Source: an uncultured delta proteobacterium
GTDB taxonomy: Bacteria; Desulfobacterota; Desulfovibrionia; Desulfovibrionales; Desulfovibrionaceae
Direction: 5' to 3'
Assembly (NCBI GenBank): GCA_903843965.1
Contig: CAIMRY010000026.1
Location: 52,209 to 116,208 of the forward strand
DNA: 64,000 bases
Shown here piece by piece: positions 48,389 through 56,239 of the stretch. Positions within the stretch are counted from its first letter, which is position 1. Every line of letters starts with the position of its first letter. The translations under genes were made by a program, and so were the position numbers. The notes beneath the pieces are model-generated. The model ran no database searches. It saw only the letters and a program-made list of their open reading frames with translations, and was not told where the DNA came from.

Positions 48389-50434
48389 ATGGACCTGACC
48401 CTGCTCCTCGTGCTCACCGCCATGGCCCTGGCCGCAGGCAGCGGGCTGCCGGGCCTGGCCCTGCCGCGTTCGTCGCTGTCCGGCCAGCGGCTTGCCGCAG
48501 GGCTCATGGCCCTGGCCGGGCTGGTGGGCCTGGCGGGCGCGGGGGCGGTGCTGCTGGGCTTGGCGGCGGACGTGGGAGCAGGCGGCGCGCGGAGCGCGGA
48601 TTTTCCCTGGCCTGCGGTGGGCGGCGGCCTTGTGGCCCTGGACGCGCTCAGCGCGTTTTTCCTTGTCCCGGTCTTTCTCATGGGCGCTCTCGGCTCGCTC
48701 TACGGCCTGGGCTACTGGCCGCAGGACCACCACCGGCGCAACGCCCGCAAGCTGCAGGTGTTCTGGGGGCTCTTGGTGGCGGGCATGGCGCTTCTGGTGG
48801 TCAGCAGGCATGCCCTGACCTTCCTGCTGGGTTGGGAGATCATGGCGCTGGCCGCGTTTCTGCTCATCAGCACCGAGGACCACCGGGATGAGACACGCCG
48901 GGCCGGGTTCATCTACCTGTTCGCCACGCACATTGGCACCCTGGGGCTGTTCGCCCTGTTCGCCCTGTGGCGCGTGGCCACGGGCTCCTTTGAGCTGCTG
49001 CCGGTGGCTGGGGGTGTGCTCGGCCTGGGCATGCTGAACGCCCTGTTCTTCCTTGTCCTGGTCAGCTTCGGGCTCAAGGCGGGCGTGATGCCGCTGCACT
49101 TCTGGCTGCCCGGCGCGCACGCCAACGCGCCCAGCCACGTCTCGGCCATGCTCTCCGGCGTGGTGCTCAAGATGGGCATTTACGGGCTGGTGCGCTTCCT
49201 GTGGCTGCTGCCGGACCCACCGCCGCTGTGGGGCGGGCTCATCCTGACCCTGGGCGCGGTGAGCGGGCTTCTCGGCGTGGTCTTCGCCATCGGCCAGCAC
49301 GACCTGAAGCGGCTTTTGGCCTACCACAGCGTGGAGAACATCGGCATCATCCTCATGGGCCTTGGGCTGGCCATGCTGGGGCGCACGGCCGCGCGGCCCG
49401 AATGGATCGCCCTGGGCCTGGCCGGCTGCCTGCTGCACGTCTGGAACCACAGCCTCTTCAAGTCGCTGCTGTTCTTCTGCGCCGGTTCAGTGGACCACGG
49501 CGCGCACACGCGGCAGCTGGACCAGCTCGGCGGGCTGGCCAAGACCATGCCCTGGACCGCGCTGATGTTCCTGGTCGGCGCGGTGGCCATCTGCGGCCTG
49601 CCGCCGCTCAACGGGTTTGTCAGCGAATTGTTTGTGTACCTGGGGCTGTTCAAGACCGTCACCGGGCCCGGAGAGGCGGCCACGGCGGCCATGCTCGCCG
49701 TGCCGGTGCTGGCCATGATCGGGGCGCTGGCCGTGGCCTGCTTCGTGAAGGTGTACGGCGCGGCGTTCCTGGGCGAGCCCCGCACCCAGGCCGCGGCCAA
49801 GGCCCATGAAGCGCCGCTGTCCATGCGCGCGTCCATGGCCGTGCTGGCGCTCCTGTGCGCGTTCATCGGCCTGGTCCCCATGCTGGCGGCCCCGGTGCTC
49901 GACCAGGTGCTTGCGGGCTTGGCCCAGGCGTCGGGACAGGCGTCGGCACAGGCTCCGGTCCGCCTGGCCGCGCTGGTTCCGCTCGGGACCCTCAGCCTGC
50001 TGGCCATGGCCCTGGTCGTGGTCATCGCGCTTATGGGGCTTGTGGCGGTGCGCCGCTGCCGCCTTGCGCCGCGCACCGGCACCTGGGACTGCGGGTATGC
50101 CGAGCCCACCAGCAGGATGCAGTACACGGCCACGTCCTTTGCCGGGATGATCGTGGAGATGTTCGGCTGGGTGCTGCGGCCGCATGTGCACAGGCCCCGC
50201 ATCGAGGGGCTGTTCCCGCAGTCGGCGAAGGCGCACAGCCATGTGGACGAGGTGGTGCTTGACCGGATGCTCGTGCCGCTGGGGCGCAGGATCGAGCGCT
50301 GGTTCGCCTGGTTCCACCAGTTCCAGCAGGGCCTGACCCAGCAGTACGTGCTCTACATCCTGGTCGCCGTGGTCCTCATGCTGGGCTCGCTTCTGCCGGT
50401 TGACGGGTTTCTTGCCCGCATCTTCCTGAAATGA
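48389..50434 (+). CDS. hyfB: Hyf/Ehr antiporter-like subunit HyfB (NuoL/M family)
   Basis: A 681-aa Mrp-antiporter-type subunit, larger than HyfF. ATG 48389 has GAGG 8 bp upstream, 4 bp after the regulator stop. Core residues: the Glu in GWEIMALAAF (helix 5), FGLKAGVMPLHFWLPGAHAN, the second Lys in HDLKRLLAYHSVENIG, and LPPLNGFVSELFVY. A long C-terminal amphipathic arm (~570-681) is typical of HyfB/HycC. With HyfC, E, F, G and the H-I fusion it completes the set needed for an ion-pumping Ehr complex. Confidence 0.92.
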   Translation: MDLTLLLVLTAMALAAGSGLPGLALPRSSLSGQRLAAGLMALAGLVGLAGAGAVLLGLAADVGAGGARSADFPWPAVGGGLVALDALSAFFLVPVFLMGALGSLYGLGYWPQDHHRRNARKLQVFWGLLVAGMALLVVSRHALTFLLGWEIMALAAFLLISTEDHRDETRRAGFIYLFATHIGTLGLFALFALWRVATGSFELLPVAGGVLGLGMLNALFFLVLVSFGLKAGVMPLHFWLPGAHANAPSHVSAMLSGVVLKMGIYGLVRFLWLLPDPPPLWGGLILTLGAVSGLLGVVFAIGQHDLKRLLAYHSVENIGIILMGLGLAMLGRTAARPEWIALGLAGCLLHVWNHSLFKSLLFFCAGSVDHGAHTRQLDQLGGLAKTMPWTALMFLVGAVAICGLPPLNGFVSELFVYLGLFKTVTGPGEAATAAMLAVPVLAMIGALAVACFVKVYGAAFLGEPRTQAAAKAHEAPLSMRASMAVLALLCAFIGLVPMLAAPVLDQVLAGLAQASGQASAQAPVRLAALVPLGTLSLLAMALVVVIALMGLVAVRRCRLAPRTGTWDCGYAEPTSRMQYTATSFAGMIVEMFGWVLRPHVHRPRIEGLFPQSAKAHSHVDEVVLDRMLVPLGRRIERWFAWFHQFQQGLTQQYVLYILVAVVLMLGSLLPVDGFLARIFLK

Positions 50435-50834
50435 TTTTATTTCAGAGCCTGGCCTCGGTTGACAGCGCTGGCGAAGGGCGTGTTGCCGCTGGCCGGTGCG
50501 CGAGGCTGTTTTGCCCGCTGGGCAAGGGGACGCGGCAGCAATACAGGCAGGCTATGGGCAAAGGGGGTAGGTAAGTTGGGATGCGCATGACAAGGTCTCA
50601 CCGGGTTGTCTCACCCTGCGAAGCATGCGTTTTAAGACATGTATTCTATAATAATGGCGAACTGGGGGCGAATATCTTCAGTAAGATTTTAGAATGATGA
50701 GATTGACTTGTACACAAAAGTTGTATGCCCCCAGCTGTTCCCCTAAAACTACGGGCTTTGAATGGACATAGTCGGACAGTGATGAGGTTTAAAAACGAAA
50801 AAGTGTAAAACAAAAACGGCAGCATACGAGAATG
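50435..50834. other. AT-rich convergent spacer between the Ehr and CODH operons
   Basis: No gene can be supported. From about 50600 to 50830 the base composition drops sharply to AT-rich, unlike the rest of the window. CTGGGGGC (50662-50669) and GCCCCCAG (50727-50734) form a far-spaced inverted pair. TTGCCC-GCT-GGGCAA at 50511-50525 is a small perfect hairpin without a U tract. A foreign remnant or a small RNA are possible. Confidence 0.5.
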
Positions 50835-50864
50835 AAAAAGAGCCAGCGGGTCGCCCCGCTGGCT
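50835..50864 (-). terminator. Intrinsic terminator of the CODH operon
   Basis: On the minus strand AGCCAGCGGG (50864-50855) and its complement (50850-50841) form a perfect 10-bp stem with a 4-nt loop, followed by CTTTTT (50840-50835). It lies 28 bp after the cooS stop. Textbook rho-independent terminator. Confidence 0.92.
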
Positions 50865-50891
50865 TCATGAACACGAATCATCCCGTAACCG

Positions 50892-52772
50892 CTAGGCCGA
50901 AAGCCCCAGCGCCAGCCGCTTGGTCCGGATGCGGGCGTCGATGAGTTCAGCCGCCTTGCAGGGGTCGGGCTCTATGGCAAAGGTTGCTCCCACCACGCCC
51001 TCCAGCCCGTTGGTGAGCAGGCCGGCCACGACGCTGCTGCCCAGAACCGGCGGGGTTACGCCCAGCACGGTGAACACGCCGCTGGCCACGGCGTAAAGGC
51101 CGATGGCCACGGCCTTTTCCGAGTACCACTCCGGTGCGGCCGCAGCCACGGGCAGGTCGGAGATGTCCACGCCCAGGGTGGTGGCCAGCGCGGCGCACAG
51201 GCTCATGATGCGCGAGTTGTCCACGCAGCTGCCCACGTGCAGCACGGGCGGAATGCCCAGGGCCCTGCACACTGCGGACAGCCCTGGCCCGGCCAGGCTG
51301 GCGGCCTCGGGCATGAGCAGACCCTGCTTGCCCGTGGAGACGGTGGCGCAGCCGGTGACCAGCACCAGGATGTCGCGCTTGATGAGCTCCTTGGCCAGTT
51401 CGGAGTTGGCGAAGTCGTGCTTCACGCGCGGGTTGTTGCAGCCCACGATGCCCACTGCGCCGCGGATCTGCCCGGCCTTGATGGCGTCGATGAGCGGCGT
51501 GAGGGTGCCGCCCAAGGCCCCTATCACGGCCTCATTGGAGAAGCCGGTCATCATCGGCACCGGGGAGCCGGGGATGAACACGCGCTTGGGATCGCGGCCG
51601 GAATAGGCCTCGATGGCCATGCCTACGGCCTGCAAAGCCTTTTGGCGGGCGTTATCCAGGCTGAACTCGACGTGCTCGGCGCCGGAGAAGTGCGCCTTGG
51701 GCGAGGTGGTGATGACCTTGCTGTGGTAGCACCCGGCCACAGTGACCAGGCCGGGCATGATGCACTGGTAGTCCACGATGATCAGGTCCACGGCCCCGGT
51801 GACGATGGCCAGCTCGCTCATCAGGTGGTTGCCGGCCATGGGGATGCCCTGGCGCATGAGCAGTTCGTTGCCGGTGCAGCACAAGCCGGCCAGGTTGATG
51901 CCCGCCGCGCCCTTGTCCTTGGCGGCCTTGATCAGTCCGGGGTCCTTGGTCGCGGCCAGGATGGCTTCGGACACGATGGGGTTGTGCCCGTGGACCAGGA
52001 TGTTCACGTGGTCTTCCTTGAGCACCGCGAGGTTGACCTGGGCGACCCTGGGCGTGGGAGTGCCGAAGATGACGTCTGAGAGTTCGGTGGCGGTCAGGGA
52101 CCCGGCCCAGCCGTCGGAGAGGGCCACGCGCGCGGCGTGAAGCAGCAGGTTCACAGGCTCGTTGTCCACGCCCATGTGGGTGCGGTGCATCATCTCAACC
52201 ACCTCGCGGTCGATGCCGCGCGGGGTGATGCCGAGCTTCTTCCAGAGATCGCGCCGCTTCTGGGGCGCGCGACCGATGAAGGCGAGCGAGTTCCTGCGGA
52301 TGCCATAGTCCTCGAACAGGCGTTCGCTCACGGCGCGGGCCAGGGCGTTGGTATCCTTGCCTGCGGTCTCGATGCCCAGTTCGACGGCGATGCGGGCGAG
52401 CTTTTCGGGATCGCGGATGGTGTAGTCGGTGGTGCTGCCCTCGCCGATGGCGTGCAGGGTCTCGACCAGGTCGCGGCCGTGGTCGGAGTGCGCGGCCGCG
52501 CCCGAGGCCACGCTGCGGCCCACGTTGCGGGCCACGATGACATGGGCGTCGGCTCCGCACACGCCGCGCTGCGGCCCGTGCCCGAAGGGATCGATGCGGC
52601 AGGGGCCCATGGCGCAGTTGCGGCAGGACAGTCCCAGTTCGCAGAAGCCGCAGTGGGGTTCCTGGGCGCGCTTGCGGTCCCAGACCGTCTCGACGCCTTC
52701 CTCGCGGGCCTTGGCCAGCATCTGCTGAGCGTCCTTGCAAATGGTCAGGTCGCTGAAGTCTGTCTTGGACAT
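50892..52772 (-). CDS. cooS: Anaerobic carbon monoxide dehydrogenase catalytic subunit (Ni-Fe-S)
   Basis: A 626-aa CooS that interconverts CO and CO2 at a Ni-Fe-S C-cluster, as a homodimer in the cytoplasm. N-terminal cluster ligands are Cys41 and Cys44 (HCGFCELG) and Cys50, 53, 58 and 72. The bridging D-cluster pair is C-x2-C, as in the Desulfovibrio vulgaris enzyme, where it is a 2Fe-2S cluster, not the C-x7-C of 4Fe-4S enzymes. C-cluster residues include the His of LVHGHNP and the Cys of AGLCCTGNE, VGCNNP, TGCAT and GSCVD. GGAGGAG precedes the ATG. Last gene of the CooC-oxidoreductase-CooF-CooS operon; terminated by the hairpin at 50835-50864. Confidence 0.96.
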   Translation of the reverse strand: MSKTDFSDLTICKDAQQMLAKAREEGVETVWDRKRAQEPHCGFCELGLSCRNCAMGPCRIDPFGHGPQRGVCGADAHVIVARNVGRSVASGAAAHSDHGRDLVETLHAIGEGSTTDYTIRDPEKLARIAVELGIETAGKDTNALARAVSERLFEDYGIRRNSLAFIGRAPQKRRDLWKKLGITPRGIDREVVEMMHRTHMGVDNEPVNLLLHAARVALSDGWAGSLTATELSDVIFGTPTPRVAQVNLAVLKEDHVNILVHGHNPIVSEAILAATKDPGLIKAAKDKGAAGINLAGLCCTGNELLMRQGIPMAGNHLMSELAIVTGAVDLIIVDYQCIMPGLVTVAGCYHSKVITTSPKAHFSGAEHVEFSLDNARQKALQAVGMAIEAYSGRDPKRVFIPGSPVPMMTGFSNEAVIGALGGTLTPLIDAIKAGQIRGAVGIVGCNNPRVKHDFANSELAKELIKRDILVLVTGCATVSTGKQGLLMPEAASLAGPGLSAVCRALGIPPVLHVGSCVDNSRIMSLCAALATTLGVDISDLPVAAAAPEWYSEKAVAIGLYAVASGVFTVLGVTPPVLGSSVVAGLLTNGLEGVVGATFAIEPDPCKAAELIDARIRTKRLALGLSA

Positions 52773-52805
52773 GGTGTCTCCTCCATGCTCCGGCTTGAGG
52801 CCGGT

Positions 52806-53339
52806 CTAGGCAGTGACGCCGAGGGCGGCGTTGGCCAGGCGATTGACGCCTGCGTTCATGTGGCGGTTGACGTCCTCGAAAGCCAAGGCTCCGGTGACGC
52901 AGGCCTCGACGCAGGCCGGAACCTGCCCGCGGGCCACGCGCTCGTGACAGCCGTCGCACTTGATGGCCACGGCCCCGTGGCCTGCCACCTGCGCGGCGGG
53001 GTAGTAGCGGATGGCGAAGTACGGACAGACCATGCCGCACATGCCGCAGCCGATGCAGCGGGCCATGTCCACAATCTTGAGGCCCTCGGCGATGTCCGAG
53101 CGGATGGCTCCGGGCATGCAGGCCTCCTGGCAGGGCGCGGGCTCACAGTGGCGGCACTTGTTGGGGAAGGGCCGCAGCTCCGGCCCCACGCCGATGTGGA
53201 TGCGCGGTTTGGCCAGCACGGCCTCGGACACGGCCAAGGCCAGGACCCCGCTTTCCGAGTGGGCCTCGGCGCAGCGGATCATGCACTGCATGCAGCCGAC
53301 GCAGAGCTCGGGGCGAATGATGACACTCTTCACAACCAT
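52806..53339 (-). CDS. cooF: CooF-like four-cluster ferredoxin
   Basis: A 177-aa electron-transfer protein. ATG 53339 is used, with AAAGGAGG 4 bp upstream. Motifs: CVGCMQCMIRCAE, CRHCEPAPCQEACM, CIGCGMCGMVCP and CDGCHERVARGQVPACVEAC, giving four 4Fe-4S clusters. It should carry electrons from CooS, 33 bp downstream, to a partner: the FAD oxidoreductase encoded just upstream, or the Ehr complex across the terminator. Confidence 0.92.
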   Translation of the reverse strand: MVVKSVIIRPELCVGCMQCMIRCAEAHSESGVLALAVSEAVLAKPRIHIGVGPELRPFPNKCRHCEPAPCQEACMPGAIRSDIAEGLKIVDMARCIGCGMCGMVCPYFAIRYYPAAQVAGHGAVAIKCDGCHERVARGQVPACVEACVTGALAFEDVNRHMNAGVNRLANAALGVTA

Positions 53340-53359
53340 ACGTCCTCCTTTGCGGAAGG

Positions 53360-54634
53360 TTACAGTCCTGCCGCCTTGGCCAGCCATTCGGTGCGGGCGG
53401 CCAGAGGCGCGGCGGAAAGCGGCGCACGCCGCCAATGCGTTGGGATATCGTCTCGCGTGAGGCCGCGGCGCACGGCCCAGGTCAGCTCGCCCAGGCGCGG
53501 CGCCGCATCCAGCCCCAACGCGCCGACAATCCGGCCGCTGGAGCCGTCGAACACGAGCTTGAGGTAGCGGCCCTGCCGGTCCTCCGCCACTTCCGAGACA
53601 CAGCCCCGGGTCAGGCGCGGGTTCACCGCACCCACCGAGACGACGTGCCGGCCAAAGAGCGGGATGGAGTTCATGGCCAGGCCGCCGGGATAGGGGCAGT
53701 CCTGCCCGGCCATGTTCCAGGCTGCGAAGCGGCCCTGCTCCACGGCCAGCGGCCAGATGGCGTTGATCCGGGGCGCGCCCAGGGCCACATCGCGGCAGAT
53801 GGCCGTGTCCCCGGCGGCATAGACCTCGGGGGCCGCTGTCAGCAGCCTTTGGTCCACTGCGAGTCCGTCGGCGCAGGCCAGGCCGGAGCCATCCAGCCAG
53901 CCGCTGGCCGGGATCACCCCCTTGCCTGCGGCCACCAGGTCCACGGTCAGGCTCTCACCCGTGTCCAGGGTCAGGCGGTACCCGCCGCTAGGTTCGGGCT
54001 CCATGGACTGCGCCGTGACACAGGTCTGGAGCGCCAGATTGGGCAGGGCGGCGAGCTGCTCTGCGGCCCAGGCGCCCACTCGCTCGTCCACGTTGAGGGC
54101 CAGGGGCTGGGGAGAGGTCACCAGCAGGTGCACGCGCATTCCGCGGGCCAAGAGGCCCATGGTGAGTTTGAAGCCCACCAGCCCGCCGCCCAGGACGGCG
54201 GCCGAGCCCCCGGGCCTGCAGGCGGCCAGGATGCGCTCCACGTGGCCCCGGGTGCGGAAGTAGTGGATCTCCTTGGCTGCGGAGCCCTGGACCCCGGCTG
54301 GCCTGGGGCTGGAGCCTGTGGCCACAAGCAGGCAATCGTACGGTTCCTGCCGCCCGGAGGCCAGGGTCAGGATTTTTTTGTCCGGGTCCAGCGCCGTGGC
54401 GCGCTCCGAGACGACGCGCACCCCCAGGCGGTCCCAGAAGTCCGGACCCTCCACGTTCAGTTGCCCCGGTTCGAGCTCGCCCGACAGGACATAGCTGATG
54501 AGCGGCCGGGCGTATGGCGGCATGGCCTCGGGGTCCACGCCCACGATGGACGCATCCGGCCTGAGTCGGCGCAGCCAGGCGCAGGCGCTGCGGCCTGCGG
54601 CGTGCAACCCGACAATGACATAGCGCATAGCCAC
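53360..54634 (-). CDS. FAD/NAD(P)-dependent oxidoreductase of the CODH operon
   Basis: A 424-aa pyridine nucleotide-disulfide oxidoreductase-type flavoprotein related to rubredoxin/NADH oxidases. The first dinucleotide fold reads VGLHAAGRSA (His in place of the second Gly). The second, for NAD(P), is VLGGGLVGFKL, and the closing FAD motif is VYAAGDTA. There is no redox CxxC pair and no conserved peroxidase Cys. Between cooC and cooF it could move electrons from CO through CooF to NAD(P). Similar CooF-associated flavoproteins (FNOR) are known beside CODH in other anaerobes. The gene starts 17 bp after cooC. Confidence 0.87.
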   Translation of the reverse strand: MAMRYVIVGLHAAGRSACAWLRRLRPDASIVGVDPEAMPPYARPLISYVLSGELEPGQLNVEGPDFWDRLGVRVVSERATALDPDKKILTLASGRQEPYDCLLVATGSSPRPAGVQGSAAKEIHYFRTRGHVERILAACRPGGSAAVLGGGLVGFKLTMGLLARGMRVHLLVTSPQPLALNVDERVGAWAAEQLAALPNLALQTCVTAQSMEPEPSGGYRLTLDTGESLTVDLVAAGKGVIPASGWLDGSGLACADGLAVDQRLLTAAPEVYAAGDTAICRDVALGAPRINAIWPLAVEQGRFAAWNMAGQDCPYPGGLAMNSIPLFGRHVVSVGAVNPRLTRGCVSEVAEDRQGRYLKLVFDGSSGRIVGALGLDAAPRLGELTWAVRRGLTRDDIPTHWRRAPLSAAPLAARTEWLAKAAGL

Positions 54635-54651
54635 CTCGCTCTCGGTTGGGG

Positions 54652-55416
54652 TTACAAATCCAGGTTGCCTCTGCCATTGGCGAGCGCGCTGAGGATCGCG
54701 CTGCAGGCCTGATCGATCAGTTCGCGTTCCGCCAGCCCCAGGGCCGAAGCCGAGGCCAACTGGCGCGCTTCCAGCGAGGCCAGGCGCGGGAGTGCGGCCG
54801 CAAGCGGCGGCAGGTCGCTCAAGGCAGGGAATTCAGCGCCCGGTGCGGCGCGGTTCAAGACCAGGACTTGGCGCTGCAGGCCAAGATCGTACGCCAACCG
54901 GGACACGTTGGCCGCAGTCTCAAGCCCGCGCAGGCTTGGCTCGCTGACCACCACCAGACCGTCCACGGACTCCACCGTGCCGCGGCCCAGGTGCTCCACC
55001 CCGGCCTCCAGGTCCACGAGGACCCACTGCCGCCGCTCTTCCAGCAGGTGCCCGAGCAGGGACTTGACCAGCGCATTGGCCGCGCAGGCGCAGCCGCCGC
55101 CAGCCCCGGCCACCGAGCCCATGACCAGCAGGTTCATGCCCGCAGCCTTGGCGTGGAAGCGCTCGGGCAGGTCGCCCACCTCCGGATTGAGGCGGATGAA
55201 GCCGTCACCGCCCACGCGTTCGCGGATGAGTTCGGTGTCGGCGACAAGGGGAGTGGGGATTTCGTCGGAAGACAGGCCCAGGGCCGGACCCAGGCACGGG
55301 GAGCTGTCCGCGTCCACAAGCCAGACCTCCTGGCCGTGTCGCGTCAGATACTCGCCCAGGAGCACTGTGAGCGTGGTCTTGCCCACGCCGCCCTTGCCTG
55401 CCACGGCGAGCTTCAT
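54652..55416 (-). CDS. cooC: CODH nickel-insertion ATPase CooC
   Basis: A 254-aa MinD/ParA-family P-loop ATPase. ATG 55416 (AGGGGGG about 5 bp upstream) gives the P-loop near the N terminus, MKLAVAGKGGVGKTTL. The Ni/Zn-binding CxC motif is present as GGGCACAAN (~residue 113). CooC dimers load nickel into the C-cluster of CooS with ATP. First gene of the CODH operon. An upstream extension of the frame to 55620 lacks start signals and is not used. Confidence 0.93.
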   Translation of the reverse strand: MKLAVAGKGGVGKTTLTVLLGEYLTRHGQEVWLVDADSSPCLGPALGLSSDEIPTPLVADTELIRERVGGDGFIRLNPEVGDLPERFHAKAAGMNLLVMGSVAGAGGGCACAANALVKSLLGHLLEERRQWVLVDLEAGVEHLGRGTVESVDGLVVVSEPSLRGLETAANVSRLAYDLGLQRQVLVLNRAAPGAEFPALSDLPPLAAALPRLASLEARQLASASALGLAERELIDQACSAILSALANGRGNLDL

Positions 55417-55622
55417 GAGCGCCCCCCTGGCCTGATCGACCACGAGGACCGTGTCGTGTGACTGGGAAGAGTGTAGGCCGCAGTCGACCCCCGGGCTGCC
55501 TGCTCGGCCGGGTCTTTTGCGCCAGGAGCGGACCGGGGATACAGCATTTTCAGCCTCGCGCTGGCCGCGCCGGAGCAAATCCGTGTGCGGGCTGCTAGAG
55601 AGAAACGCCGAAGGTTGCATTA

Positions 55623-55650
55623 CTTTTATTTATTTTCTTTAGCGTGTCAA
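55623..55650 (-). promoter_or_regulatory. Possible promoter of the CODH operon
   Basis: On the minus strand TTGACA (55650-55645) is followed after 16 bp by TAAAAG (55628-55623) in an AT-rich stretch, about 200 bp before the cooC start. The -35 is perfect, the -10 is weak. Confidence 0.4.
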
Positions 55651-55988
55651 CGACCCCTTTGCGTCAATACTGAAGCCACGGCTGAAACGTGTTTGTTTCC
55701 GCCTTATCCGTTTGCCCCCAACGCGGTCCACTCTCTCAAGTTTCAGCTGGTACGAAAAGAGGCCGGCAGGGCACTCACGGATGATCTCCCGCGCACGTAT
55801 GAACAACCTCAATCGCCTGGCATTCGTAGGCGAACGCAGGCAGAAGGGGGGCTAGGTGTGACAAAGGGCTCGCGGCACCCGTACCCTGCCACTGGTCTCT
55901 CCAAACGGCATCCTGGCGAAATATAAGCTAGATTCTCAAGGGTAGCCGGAGTGACGATGGGCAGGCTGAAACTTGGAAGAACGCAGGA

Positions 55989-56017
55989 TTGGCAGAACGT
56001 AAAGGCAATACTATAAA
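55989..56017 (+). promoter_or_regulatory. Sigma-70 promoter of the caspase-CHAT cassette
   Basis: TTGGCA at 55989-55994, a 17-bp spacer and TATAAA at 56012-56017. Both boxes match five of six consensus bases. It drives toward the caspase-like gene at 56240, leaving a ~215-nt leader. Confidence 0.65.
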
Positions 56018-56239
56018 TAGGTGCAGTAGACGCTTCACGGTCTCTCTGTCGCTGTGGGGGGAACGGCTGGAGCGCAAAAGGATCTCTCTCGCTCTGGGAT
56101 CCTGGCTGCTCCTGCATCTATTTTGAATATTTCATGATGCTGTCCTTGGCGTCTTCGCGCATGGCGCCGGAGCCCGCCACCCCGCCCTTGCGCTTTATCC
56201 GGCGTGTGTTGTATAAGCCCTTGAAAGGGAGGTGCTTGT

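Larger units (their letters stand above)
55417..56239. other. 823-bp divergent intergenic region
   Basis: Less GC-rich than the flanks. It contains a minus-strand promoter candidate for the CODH operon (55623-55650) and a good plus-strand promoter for the caspase-like cassette (55989-56017). No gene can be supported. The plus leader of ~215 nt between that promoter and ATG 56240 is long and could hold regulatory structure. No CooA-type site was recognised. Confidence 0.55.

Noticed and set aside
55417..56239. tRNA gene in the divergent spacer
   Set aside because: No cloverleaf with T-loop consensus could be folded from the sequence on either strand.
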